This document shows, piece after piece, positions 7,755 through 13,150 of a DNA stretch of 13,150 bases. The notes below the pieces were generated by a model. That model saw nothing but the letters and a program-made list of their open reading frames with translations. It searched no databases and was not told where the DNA came from. Each line of letters begins with the position of its first letter. The stretch's first letter is position 1. A program made the position numbers and the translations under genes. Source of the DNA: Campylobacteraceae bacterium (lineage in GTDB: Bacteria > Campylobacterota > Campylobacteria > Campylobacterales > Sulfurospirillaceae); assembly GCA_027013265.1 (NCBI GenBank), contig JALUXQ010000109.1, positions 1 through 13,150 on the forward strand, in the 5' to 3' direction.

Positions 7755-8207
7755 TTAAGAGTATAATTGAACAGTTGAGTCTTTTGTGATAGTTCCACTT
7801 TTTATAATTTTACAATATAAACCTCTATGTTTTCTAATGAGTTTAGGTAGTTTTGTATCAAACACACTCAAGTGGTTACATATAGTACATCTCTCAGTAA
7901 TCTCTATAGACGAATCACCAATTTTAAGTTTATCACCGATACTTAATTCATGCGGATCAAAATCGAAAATAATATTTTCACCATAGCTACCATTTTCTAA
8001 CTTTATACCATTTTCTTGAGCTATACTATAAGATTTTAAACCTATCACCATCACTGTTTTATCTAGTTTATCGCCAGCAAATTTATCATTTTGTATTCCA
8101 TGCCCTTCTATCAAAACCAATTTCTCAACCTTTGGACGAGGCAGACCAGAAGAACCTTTAGTTGCACTAAAAATCTCTAAGACCTTACCAAGCTCTCTAT
8201 TACTCAA
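7755..8207 (-). CDS. MOSC domain protein
   Basis: MOSC domains occur as C-terminal modules of molybdenum cofactor sulfurases and as stand-alone proteins that may handle sulfur, Moco or N-hydroxylated substrates; the role of short forms like this is undetermined. The 150-aa product shows SSGLPRPKVEKLVLIEGHG, GIQNDKFAGDK (the GdxH-like turn), SYGENIIF, LSIGDKLKIGDSSIEIT, and ERCTICNHL holding the candidate conserved cysteine, followed by RGLYCKII. The start is TTG at 8207 with AAGGA 7 nt upstream; no in-frame ATG lies nearby. The gene points against both flanking plus-strand genes and is bracketed by two copies of palindrome B, 15 nt beyond its stop and 19 nt before its start, suggesting it arrived as a unit. 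Family confidence is good; function is open. Confidence 0.85.
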   Translation of the reverse strand: MSNRELGKVLEIFSATKGSSGLPRPKVEKLVLIEGHGIQNDKFAGDKLDKTVMVIGLKSYSIAQENGIKLENGSYGENIIFDFDPHELSIGDKLKIGDSSIEITERCTICNHLSVFDTKLPKLIRKHRGLYCKIIKSGTITKDSTVQLYS

Positions 8208-8226
8208 TATGTTTTCCTTGAATTAT

Positions 8227-8280
8227 TAGACTTGTTGCAGTGTAAAGTTTATGGTGTATCTTTATACTGCAACAAGTCTA
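8227..8280 (+). repeat. Palindrome family B, copy 2
   Basis: Left arm TAGACTTGTTGCAGTGTAAAG (8227-8247) pairs with CTTTATACTGCAACAAGTCTA (8260-8280) over 21 positions with a single G-T pair; the outer 15 bp are perfect. The 12-nt loop is TTTATGGTGTAT. Relative to copy 1 it has about 7 extra bases in the left half. It lies just upstream of the MOSC start, so a MOSC transcript starting further upstream would carry this hairpin in its leader, 8 nt before the Shine-Dalgarno. Confidence 0.85.
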
Positions 8281-8298
8281 TTGTTAAAATATTATGGT

Positions 8299-8304
8299 AT
8301 TATA
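8299..8304 (-). promoter_or_regulatory. Candidate -10 box for the MOSC gene
   Basis: On the minus strand TATAAT reads from 8304 to 8299. The surrounding TATTATAATA is self-complementary, so a -10 could be read on either strand. A start near 8292 would put palindrome B copy 2 in the MOSC 5' leader. No convincing -35 is visible. The 8281-8431 stretch is otherwise very AT-rich with no coding frame of note. Confidence 0.3.
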
Positions 8305-8324
8305 ATATCTATTGGTTTAAAATT

Positions 8325-8347
8325 TGCAAAAAATAATATTTTTTGCA
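8325..8347. promoter_or_regulatory. AT-rich perfect dyad TGCAAAAAAT-N3-ATTTTTTGCA
   Basis: A 10-bp perfect inverted repeat (8325-8334 and 8338-8347) with a 3-nt centre lies in the gene-free stretch between the MOSC and DUF2333 genes. The symmetric A6/T6 tracts would be intrinsically curved, and a dyad of this size could be an operator for a dimeric regulator. No regulator is identified. In such AT-rich DNA, chance is possible. Confidence 0.35.
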
Positions 8348-8431
8348 TAAATATTGAAAAGAAATTTGATTAAATATGAGATATTTTAAGTATTATTGAG
8401 TATATTTCAGATAGAATTATCATGTACTTTA

Positions 8432-8480
8432 ACTCCACCGACTATTTACACCAACTTTTGATGTAAATAGTCGGTGGAGT
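8432..8480 (+). repeat. Palindrome family A, copy 2
   Basis: Perfect 19-bp arms, ACTCCACCGACTATTTACA (8432-8450) and its reverse complement (8462-8480), flank an 11-nt loop CCAACTTTTGA. Core 8435-8477 aligns with the palindrome at 7643-7684 in the opposite orientation. Its right arm ends 24 nt before a possible DUF2333 -10 box, so it could overlap the -35 region of that promoter. Confidence 0.85.
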
Positions 8481-8503
8481 AATAAAAGTTAACATCTCCT
8501 TAA

Positions 8504-8509
8504 TATGAT
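8504..8509 (+). promoter_or_regulatory. Candidate -10 box for the DUF2333-selW unit
   Basis: TATGAT lies 23 nt before the DUF2333 ATG, followed by the ribosome-binding site AAGGA (8520-8524, 8 nt before ATG). No clear -35 is seen; palindrome A copy 2 ends just upstream. This is a weak prediction. Confidence 0.3.
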
Positions 8510-8532
8510 ACCTATCGAAAAGGACTAGAGAT

Positions 8533-9453
8533 ATGGAAAAAAAAAGAGTCTCTTCATATTTGTTTGACTATAAAGAGTGGATAGTCTTTGTCAAGAGATT
8601 TATGCTGCTCATCATGTTAATGTTTGTAGCTTTTGTGCTTTGGTTTTTTCCGATTAGCCTTATTGTAGCTCCTTTTTACAGCATCACTACAGATAAAGTA
8701 CCTGTCATCAAAACATACAAAACTCTAATCGGAGAGACTACCACAAATGCACTAAAGGGTGGATTGCAAAATTTACTAGATGAGGGCTTGGTCACAAATT
8801 TTGTGGGTGTTAGAACTTGGATAGACAATAAATACTACCAACAAGTCGGCGAAATTGAGATGTACCGAATAGGAATCTTCACCTTAGAAAACAATCTCGC
8901 AAGAAACAGGGGAACAGGTGGAGCAAATGAACATATCGTTCAAGCTCGCTCAGATATATATGCAGATTTTAGACTTCCTATGTTCACAAGCTATAGTACA
9001 AGAGTGAAAGAGGCGATAGCAAATCTTGACATATACCTTGCGCAACTAAAAGAGGATAAAAACAAAGACATGAGCCAAAAAAGAGCTGTCTTTATAGTCA
9101 ACTCTGACAACCTTGCGGCAGCGTTAGATAAACTAAAACAGCAACTTCAGACAAATTTGATGTTAAAAACAACTTTTACCACCCAAGATGATAAATTTTA
9201 TCGTATAAAAGGCAATTTGATAGCAATGTACTACATCCTAAAAGGTATCGATTTTGACTTCAAAAACAAGATGGTCGATAAAACATCTTATGAAGAAAAT
9301 TTTAAGCCTATGATGGAGCTATTAAAGAAAGCGATTGCTCAAAACCATATAGTTATACTAGAGTCGTTTGGGCATCTTTCAAAACTTGTTAAAGATGCAA
9401 GTATGATTTCGCAAAAGATGGCAGAACTTAGAGATAAACTAAGGAATGGATAA
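8533..9453 (+). CDS. DUF2333 family membrane-anchored protein
   Basis: This 306-aa protein has a short cytosolic N-terminus (MEKKRVSSYLFDYKEW), one strong TM segment at ~22-47, and a large, mostly helical domain predicted outside the inner membrane. Features resembling DUF2333 are the post-TM PVIKTYKTLIGETTTNALKGGL stretch and the central ARSDIYADFRLPMFTSYSTRVKEA segment, whose aromatic-rich pattern I recognise from that family. The rest (ALDKLKQQL, KGNLIAMYYILKGIDFDF) is helical and lacks catalytic motifs. No enzyme function is known for this family. The ATG is 8 nt after AAGGA. The stop TAA is followed directly by the ATG of the selenoprotein W-like gene, so the two are almost certainly co-transcribed. 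Confidence 0.75.
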   Translation: MEKKRVSSYLFDYKEWIVFVKRFMLLIMLMFVAFVLWFFPISLIVAPFYSITTDKVPVIKTYKTLIGETTTNALKGGLQNLLDEGLVTNFVGVRTWIDNKYYQQVGEIEMYRIGIFTLENNLARNRGTGGANEHIVQARSDIYADFRLPMFTSYSTRVKEAIANLDIYLAQLKEDKNKDMSQKRAVFIVNSDNLAAALDKLKQQLQTNLMLKTTFTTQDDKFYRIKGNLIAMYYILKGIDFDFKNKMVDKTSYEENFKPMMELLKKAIAQNHIVILESFGHLSKLVKDASMISQKMAELRDKLRNG

Positions 9454-9696
9454 ATGGATATAATCATCTCATATTGTACTGCGTGAAACTATCTACCAAG
9501 AGCTTCCCGTGCGGAAGAGGAGATAAAAGAGGTATTTAGTGATGCAAATGTAACACTAGTAGCAGGAGACAGAGGCTCTTTTGATGTAAGTTTGGATGGG
9601 AAGCTAATCTTCTCTAAACTTTTAAAAGTGGGTACTTATATAGAGAGATTTCCAGACCAAGGTGAGCTGATAAAATTGATAAAAAAAGAGTTATAG
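9454..9696 (+). CDS. SelW/Rdx-family selenoprotein with in-frame UGA (Sec11)
   Basis: Reading from ATG 9454, directly after the DUF2333 stop, the frame gives an 80-aa protein if the TGA at 9484-9486 is decoded as selenocysteine. It begins MDIIISYCTAUNYLPRASRA: a CxxU redox motif (C8, U11) after the first beta strand, then YLPRA, just as in the thioredoxin-like SelW/SelT/SelH (Rdx) family. The rest fits SelW through to the TAG at 9694: EEEIKEVF helix, VTLVAGDRGSFDVSLDGKL (beta strands with the GDRG/G-F turn), LIFSKL, then ERFPDQGELIKLIKKEL. Length is typical. AAGGA at 9441-9445 is 8 nt before the ATG. Rdx proteins are thought to act as thiol-based oxidoreductases. A stem-loop at SECIS distance follows the TGA. 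Decoding requires selA, selB, selC and selD elsewhere in the genome. Confidence 0.9.
9490..9525 (+). promoter_or_regulatory. Candidate bacterial SECIS element for the SelW-like gene
   Basis: Inside the coding region after the TGA, CTTCC (9503-9507) pairs with GGAAG (9513-9517) around the loop CGTGC. An outer helix TATCT (9490-9494) with AGATA (9521-9525) is separated from it by an asymmetric internal loop (8/3 nt). The apical loop begins 21 nt after the TGA and has a G at its second position, within the spacing and loop rules described for bacterial SECIS elements recognised by SelB. Confidence 0.75.
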
Positions 9697-9704
9697 ATAG
9701 AAAT

Positions 9705-12059
9705 CTAGAGTGAGCTAAAATCCAAATCTACCTCATCGATTTGCTCTTTGTTTAGAGCCTTTTTGGCATATTTTTTATATAGACCAGACTCATAGAAAAA
9801 TTGAACCAAATCTCTATCTAACTCACCATCTTTTGCCATGAAGTATAAAATCTTCATAGATACTGAAAGGGGGTTTGGTTTTTTATAAGGTCTATCGCTC
9901 GCGGTTATCGCTTCAAAAATATCAGCAATCGCCAAAATTCTTGCTTCTAGGGATATCTCATCTTCTTTTAAGCCCAAAGGATAGCCTGTTCCGTTAATCT
10001 TTTCATGGTGAGCACCTGATATGTGAGGAATCTCTTTGTATTTATCAGGGAATGGAAGTCTGTTTAAAACCTCCATAGAGACTGTCGCATGTTCGTTTAT
10101 AGCTTTTCTCTCATCTTCGCTTAATGTTCCTCTTTGGATACTTAACAGCTCCGCCTCCTCTTCTGTGATAAGATGAAGTTTTTCACCCTCGCAAACAATA
10201 GCCTCTTTAGATATAGATTTGATTTTTTTAACCATCTCTTTTGATAAAAATTCTGTTCCGACATTGTTTTTTACTACAATATCTAGATTTTCATCTATCT
10301 TTTTTTTCTGTTTCTCATACTCATCATAAGATATATTTTTTTTCAAAAATTCGATTTCTAACTCTTTTTTTATAGCCCATGCTCTTGTTTTTATAACCTC
10401 TATTCTGTCAAATAACCCATCTAACTTGGTCGCTTTATCTAAAATATAATCAGGCGTAGAAAGCTTTCCAACATCATGCATCAAAGCAGCAAAATTTATC
10501 TTTTTTATATCGTTTTTGCTGTATTTTACACTCTTAAAAACCCCTTCATCTTCTCCGACAGCTATCGCTAGCATCTTGCTTAAACTAACCATTTTATGTA
10601 TGTGATTTGCGGTATAGGGTGATTTTTTTCTAAGTGCGTAGATGATACTGTTTAAAAATGCTTCGAGCAAATCTTCCAAGCTCTGCACAAGAGCTGCATT
10701 TGTTAAAGCGACTGCAGCTTGTGAAGCCAAAGATGATATGATATCCTCATCTTCTTTATTAAATGGTATCGTCTTATCTGTATCACTTAGCTTATTTATG
10801 ATTTGCAAAACTCCTATTATCTTCTTTTCATGATTTTTCAAAGGCACTACTAGCATTGATTTTGATCTATAATTGTTGTTTTTATCAAATACTTTTGTAC
10901 CAGCAAAATCATAATTCTTTGCACTATATACATCTTTGATATTTATAACCCTATCCTCAAGTACACAAGTTGCGGCAACCATTTGCAAATTTTTATCTCC
11001 ATTATCCAAGTATAGTGGCAAACTTGGCCAATCTAACTTTTTATTTTTTCCTCCTAGACGTATCCCTAGAGAATCAGTTTGCACAACTTTAAAGTCCAAT
11101 TCCCCTGTTTTTTCATTTAAGACATACAGAGTTCCACCATCTGCATTTGCTATATTTTTTGCCTCGCTAACTATATCTTCTAGTATAAAGTCTAAGTCAT
11201 CATTTAGAGATAAGGACATACCTATCTTGTTTAACAGATTTATCTTCTCCACATAACTTAACTCTTTTTTAGATATAATTTTTGCTTTTCCTATGTCTAT
11301 CGTCTCTTTTCCTTGCAGTATATTTTCTTTTTTTATATTGATATTTACTAGCTCTTTTATGATTTCATCTTTATAATTTGGCTTTAGATGAGTAACAAAA
11401 ATCTCTACATCATCCCTAGTTAGTTTTTTAAGCTCTTGTTCTAAGAGGTTTGGTGTTAGATGGCAACTGGTCTTGGCAATACTATCTAAACTTGATGGAA
11501 AAGAGACATCAATTATCACAGATTTTATCTCTTTGTCACCATTTACAAGCTCCCAAGTTTTGTCATTTTTATATGTATCAGCAGTGAAAAGTATAGCGGA
11601 GCTACCTTTTTTGACTTTATAACCGCAACATGTCACTGTGTGATTTGAGGCAATGGGTGTCAAAACAACACCATCGACTTTTATGTTTTGACCAATATCA
11701 ACTTCTATGTACTCTAAGGCTTTTTCTTTGCTAGTTGTTAAGTTTAGCATTGAAAAATCTGGCCAAATATCCCAATTAAATATGTCTCTTTTTAGAGTTT
11801 CTATAGTCTCTTTTAATCCATATATTCTTATAGGTTTTACTCTACTTTGAAACATAGAATCACACAAAAATGCACTATCTACAATATGATCTAAGTGTGA
11901 ATGCGTTAGAAAAATATTGTCTATATATTTTACATCATCGCCTAAACCTTGTATAATATTTCCTGCGTCAATTACGCTGTGCTTTGAAATCTGTATACAG
12001 GTTGTTTGTGAATTTTTTCCTCTGTTGCCATAAGCTCCAAGTATCTTTATAGTTGACAT
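9705..12059 (-). CDS. MBL-fold (class II cNMP phosphodiesterase-like) - GAF - HD-GYP protein
   Basis: This 784-aa, probably cytosolic three-domain protein starts at the ATG at 12059 (AGGGG 7 nt upstream). Residues ~1-260 form a metallo-beta-lactamase domain: THSHLDHIVD (H53, H55, D57, H58), SNHTVTCCGY (~139), FTADT (D161), SCHLTP and VTHLKPNY, resembling class II cyclic nucleotide phosphodiesterases. Residues ~285-460 look like a GAF domain (ADGGTLYVLNEKTGEL, SMLVVPLKNHEKKIIGVLQIINK, ASQAAVALTNA). From ~465 follows HD-GYP: MHDVGK (H528, D529), NEHATVSMEVL, the HHEKINGTGYP motif (684-694) and DIFEAITASDRPYK, all residues for c-di-GMP phosphodiesterase activity. About 90-100 charged residues are inserted between HDVGK and the NEHATV helix. 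It sits 10 nt after the cyclase gene. The MBL substrate is inferred, not shown. Confidence 0.9.
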   Translation of the reverse strand: MSTIKILGAYGNRGKNSQTTCIQISKHSVIDAGNIIQGLGDDVKYIDNIFLTHSHLDHIVDSAFLCDSMFQSRVKPIRIYGLKETIETLKRDIFNWDIWPDFSMLNLTTSKEKALEYIEVDIGQNIKVDGVVLTPIASNHTVTCCGYKVKKGSSAILFTADTYKNDKTWELVNGDKEIKSVIIDVSFPSSLDSIAKTSCHLTPNLLEQELKKLTRDDVEIFVTHLKPNYKDEIIKELVNINIKKENILQGKETIDIGKAKIISKKELSYVEKINLLNKIGMSLSLNDDLDFILEDIVSEAKNIANADGGTLYVLNEKTGELDFKVVQTDSLGIRLGGKNKKLDWPSLPLYLDNGDKNLQMVAATCVLEDRVINIKDVYSAKNYDFAGTKVFDKNNNYRSKSMLVVPLKNHEKKIIGVLQIINKLSDTDKTIPFNKEDEDIISSLASQAAVALTNAALVQSLEDLLEAFLNSIIYALRKKSPYTANHIHKMVSLSKMLAIAVGEDEGVFKSVKYSKNDIKKINFAALMHDVGKLSTPDYILDKATKLDGLFDRIEVIKTRAWAIKKELEIEFLKKNISYDEYEKQKKKIDENLDIVVKNNVGTEFLSKEMVKKIKSISKEAIVCEGEKLHLITEEEAELLSIQRGTLSEDERKAINEHATVSMEVLNRLPFPDKYKEIPHISGAHHEKINGTGYPLGLKEDEISLEARILAIADIFEAITASDRPYKKPNPLSVSMKILYFMAKDGELDRDLVQFFYESGLYKKYAKKALNKEQIDEVDLDFSSL

Positions 12060-12069
12060 TGCATTACCC

Positions 12070-13150
12070 CTATTTAGTTGTGAGTGTAAATACCCCATCA
12101 AATTTTTCTGGGGGATTTTCTATATATGCCTTGCATCTTTTTACATAAAGAGCATATAACTTTGACAAAGGCTCCTCTTTTAAAAGCTCATCAAACAAAA
12201 CCAAAGCTTTGCTAAAATCAGCATCTTTATAAAAAGATATCGCTTCATTATACTTTTTTAAGCTTATATCATTATGCTGTTTATCCATCAAAATTTCATA
12301 TATCAAGACTGGTCTATTTTTTCCTTTAACCCTTACTTTGTCTAACTCCCTCATATCGTAATCTTTTTGAAGCCTTTTTTTTGTAAATTCAGATATTATT
12401 ATATTTGTACCATAAATTTTATTTAACCCTTCTAATCTTGCACCAAGATTTACATTATCCCCTATGATAGTATAGTCACTTCTACCCAAACTTCCCATCT
12501 CTCCCACTACCGCTTGTCCGCTATTTATACCTATACCTATATCGATACTAGGCAAGCCATCAATTTGCAGTTTTTCATTTAGTTTCTTTAGCGCTTTCAT
12601 CTGCTCTATTGCGCTTTGCACCGCACAATCAGCATGGTTTTTTACCTCTAAAGGAGCATTCCAATACGCCATGATAGCATCTCCTATAAACTTATCTACT
12701 GTACCTTGATTTTTTGTGATAACCTCTGTCATGGGAGTCATGTAGAGATTTAAAAAAACTATCAATTTTTTTGGATTTGAAAATTTCTCAGATATAGCAG
12801 TAAAACCTCTAATATCACTAAAAAATATGCTTACTTCTCTCTGCTTGGCTTCTAATATATCTTTATCTCCTTGTCTTATCAGACTATCGGCCACAGCAGA
12901 TGAAACTTTTTTGGCAAATTTATTTTTTATCATCTCTTTTTGCTTTGACTCAAGAAGATAGTGAAGTGAGGTTAAAATCATGTAGAGCAAAAGTGCCGCT
13001 GTTAATGGGTAAATTATATTTAAAATTATGCCCTCTTTTGTAAAATAGTAATAGAAAACAAAAATAAAAGAGATTATGGATAGTGATGATAAAATTGCTG
13101 TCCTCAGTGCCCCTAAAAATGCAAACAGAAAAACTATAACAAACAATATA
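12070..13150 (-). CDS. Class III adenylate/guanylate cyclase, membrane-bound, partial (5' end off the right edge)
   Basis: The frame is open to the window edge. The first visible residues are hydrophobic (three TM segments at ~1-12, 18-35 and 41-64 of the fragment), followed by a short linker and a complete cyclase homology domain: SIFFSDIRGFT (first metal Asp), VDKFIGDAIMAYWNAP (purine-contacting Lys and second metal Asp) and DYTIIGDNVNLGARLEG (transition-state Asn and Arg). A C-terminal tail with a TPR-like DADFSKALVLFDELLKEEP stretch follows. The position where class IIIa enzymes have the adenine-selecting Asp carries Thr (DYTIIG), as in class IIIb. Three TM helices before the catalytic domain are typical of CHASE2 cyclases; a CHASE2 sensor would lie outside the window. 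A TTG at 13146 is open but is unlikely to be the true start. The MBL/HD-GYP gene follows after 10 nt. Confidence 0.9.
   Translation of the reverse strand, partial: ILFVIVFLFAFLGALRTAILSSLSIISFIFVFYYYFTKEGIILNIIYPLTAALLLYMILTSLHYLLESKQKEMIKNKFAKKVSSAVADSLIRQGDKDILEAKQREVSIFFSDIRGFTAISEKFSNPKKLIVFLNLYMTPMTEVITKNQGTVDKFIGDAIMAYWNAPLEVKNHADCAVQSAIEQMKALKKLNEKLQIDGLPSIDIGIGINSGQAVVGEMGSLGRSDYTIIGDNVNLGARLEGLNKIYGTNIIISEFTKKRLQKDYDMRELDKVRVKGKNRPVLIYEILMDKQHNDISLKKYNEAISFYKDADFSKALVLFDELLKEEPLSKLYALYVKRCKAYIENPPEKFDGVFTLTTK

Noticed and set aside
7693..8280. CRISPR-like interpretation of the repeated palindrome
   Set aside because: There are only two copies, 534 nt apart with a gene between them, and no spacer series or cas genes.
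9454..9696. Treating the TGA at 9484 as a nonsense mutation (pseudogene)
   Set aside because: The frame continues for 69 more codons with intact family features, the TGA is at the known Sec position of CxxU, and a SECIS-like stem follows at the right distance.
10936..11256. 106-codon open frame antisense to the GAF region
   Set aside because: It is low-complexity Ser/Phe/Lys-rich, as expected from reverse reading of the AT-rich HD-GYP gene; no domain.
12060..12101. Earlier ATG at 12101 for the MBL-GAF-HD-GYP gene
   Set aside because: It would overlap the cyclase gene by 32 nt and add residues atypical of the MBL start; the ATG at 12059 has an AGGGG site 7 nt upstream.
13138..13146. TTG at 13146 as the true start of the cyclase gene
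   Set aside because: The frame remains open to the edge and the protein would begin inside a membrane helix; the gene most likely continues beyond the window with a sensor domain.

Overview
The window is low-GC DNA, very rich in ATA and AGA codons. It is densely packed with genes typical of free-living Campylobacterota (former Epsilonproteobacteria). A short (413 aa) glucose-6-phosphate isomerase, argJ, a two-TM RCK potassium channel, a DUF2333 protein, many signalling domains and a selenoprotein W-like gene together suggest a Sulfurimonas/Sulfurovum-type organism. This placement is inferred from gene content; there is no rRNA or other taxonomic marker here.

Layout. (1) 1-3337, minus strand: a compact run reading HDOD protein, STAS/receiver-like/STAS/CheX protein, rpe, trpF. 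Gaps are 7 and 12 nt, then a 1-nt overlap, so it looks like one operon; trpF runs off the left edge. (2) 3447-7592, plus strand: rpmB (L28), a TrkA-N/RCK potassium channel, argJ (8-nt overlap with the channel), a DUF465/YdcH-like small protein, and pgi. (3) 7593-8532: an accessory-looking island. It holds one MOSC gene on the opposite strand, bracketed by two copies of a TAGACTTGTTGCAGT palindrome in direct orientation. Outside these lie two divergent copies of a second palindrome family in inverted orientation. (4) 8533-9696, plus strand: a DUF2333 membrane protein, then immediately a small gene that conventional ORF calling misses because it reads through an in-frame TGA. It encodes a SelW/Rdx-family selenoprotein with a CxxU motif and a stem-loop at SECIS spacing. 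(5) 9705-13150, minus strand: a class III nucleotidyl cyclase (5' end outside the window), then a 784-residue protein joining a metallo-beta-lactamase/class II cNMP-phosphodiesterase-like domain to GAF and HD-GYP domains.

How the genes work together. The right-hand operon could place synthesis of a cyclic mononucleotide, its hydrolysis or sensing, and c-di-GMP hydrolysis in one transcription unit. The left-hand operon couples signalling proteins (HDOD; CheX-type phosphatase with STAS domains) to housekeeping sugar and tryptophan genes, probably through shared transcription. The items most worth a second look are the selenoprotein gene, the nested palindromes around the MOSC gene, the cyclase/MBL-GAF-HD-GYP pair, and the multidomain CheX protein. 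No tRNA, rRNA, CRISPR array or transposase gene was seen.
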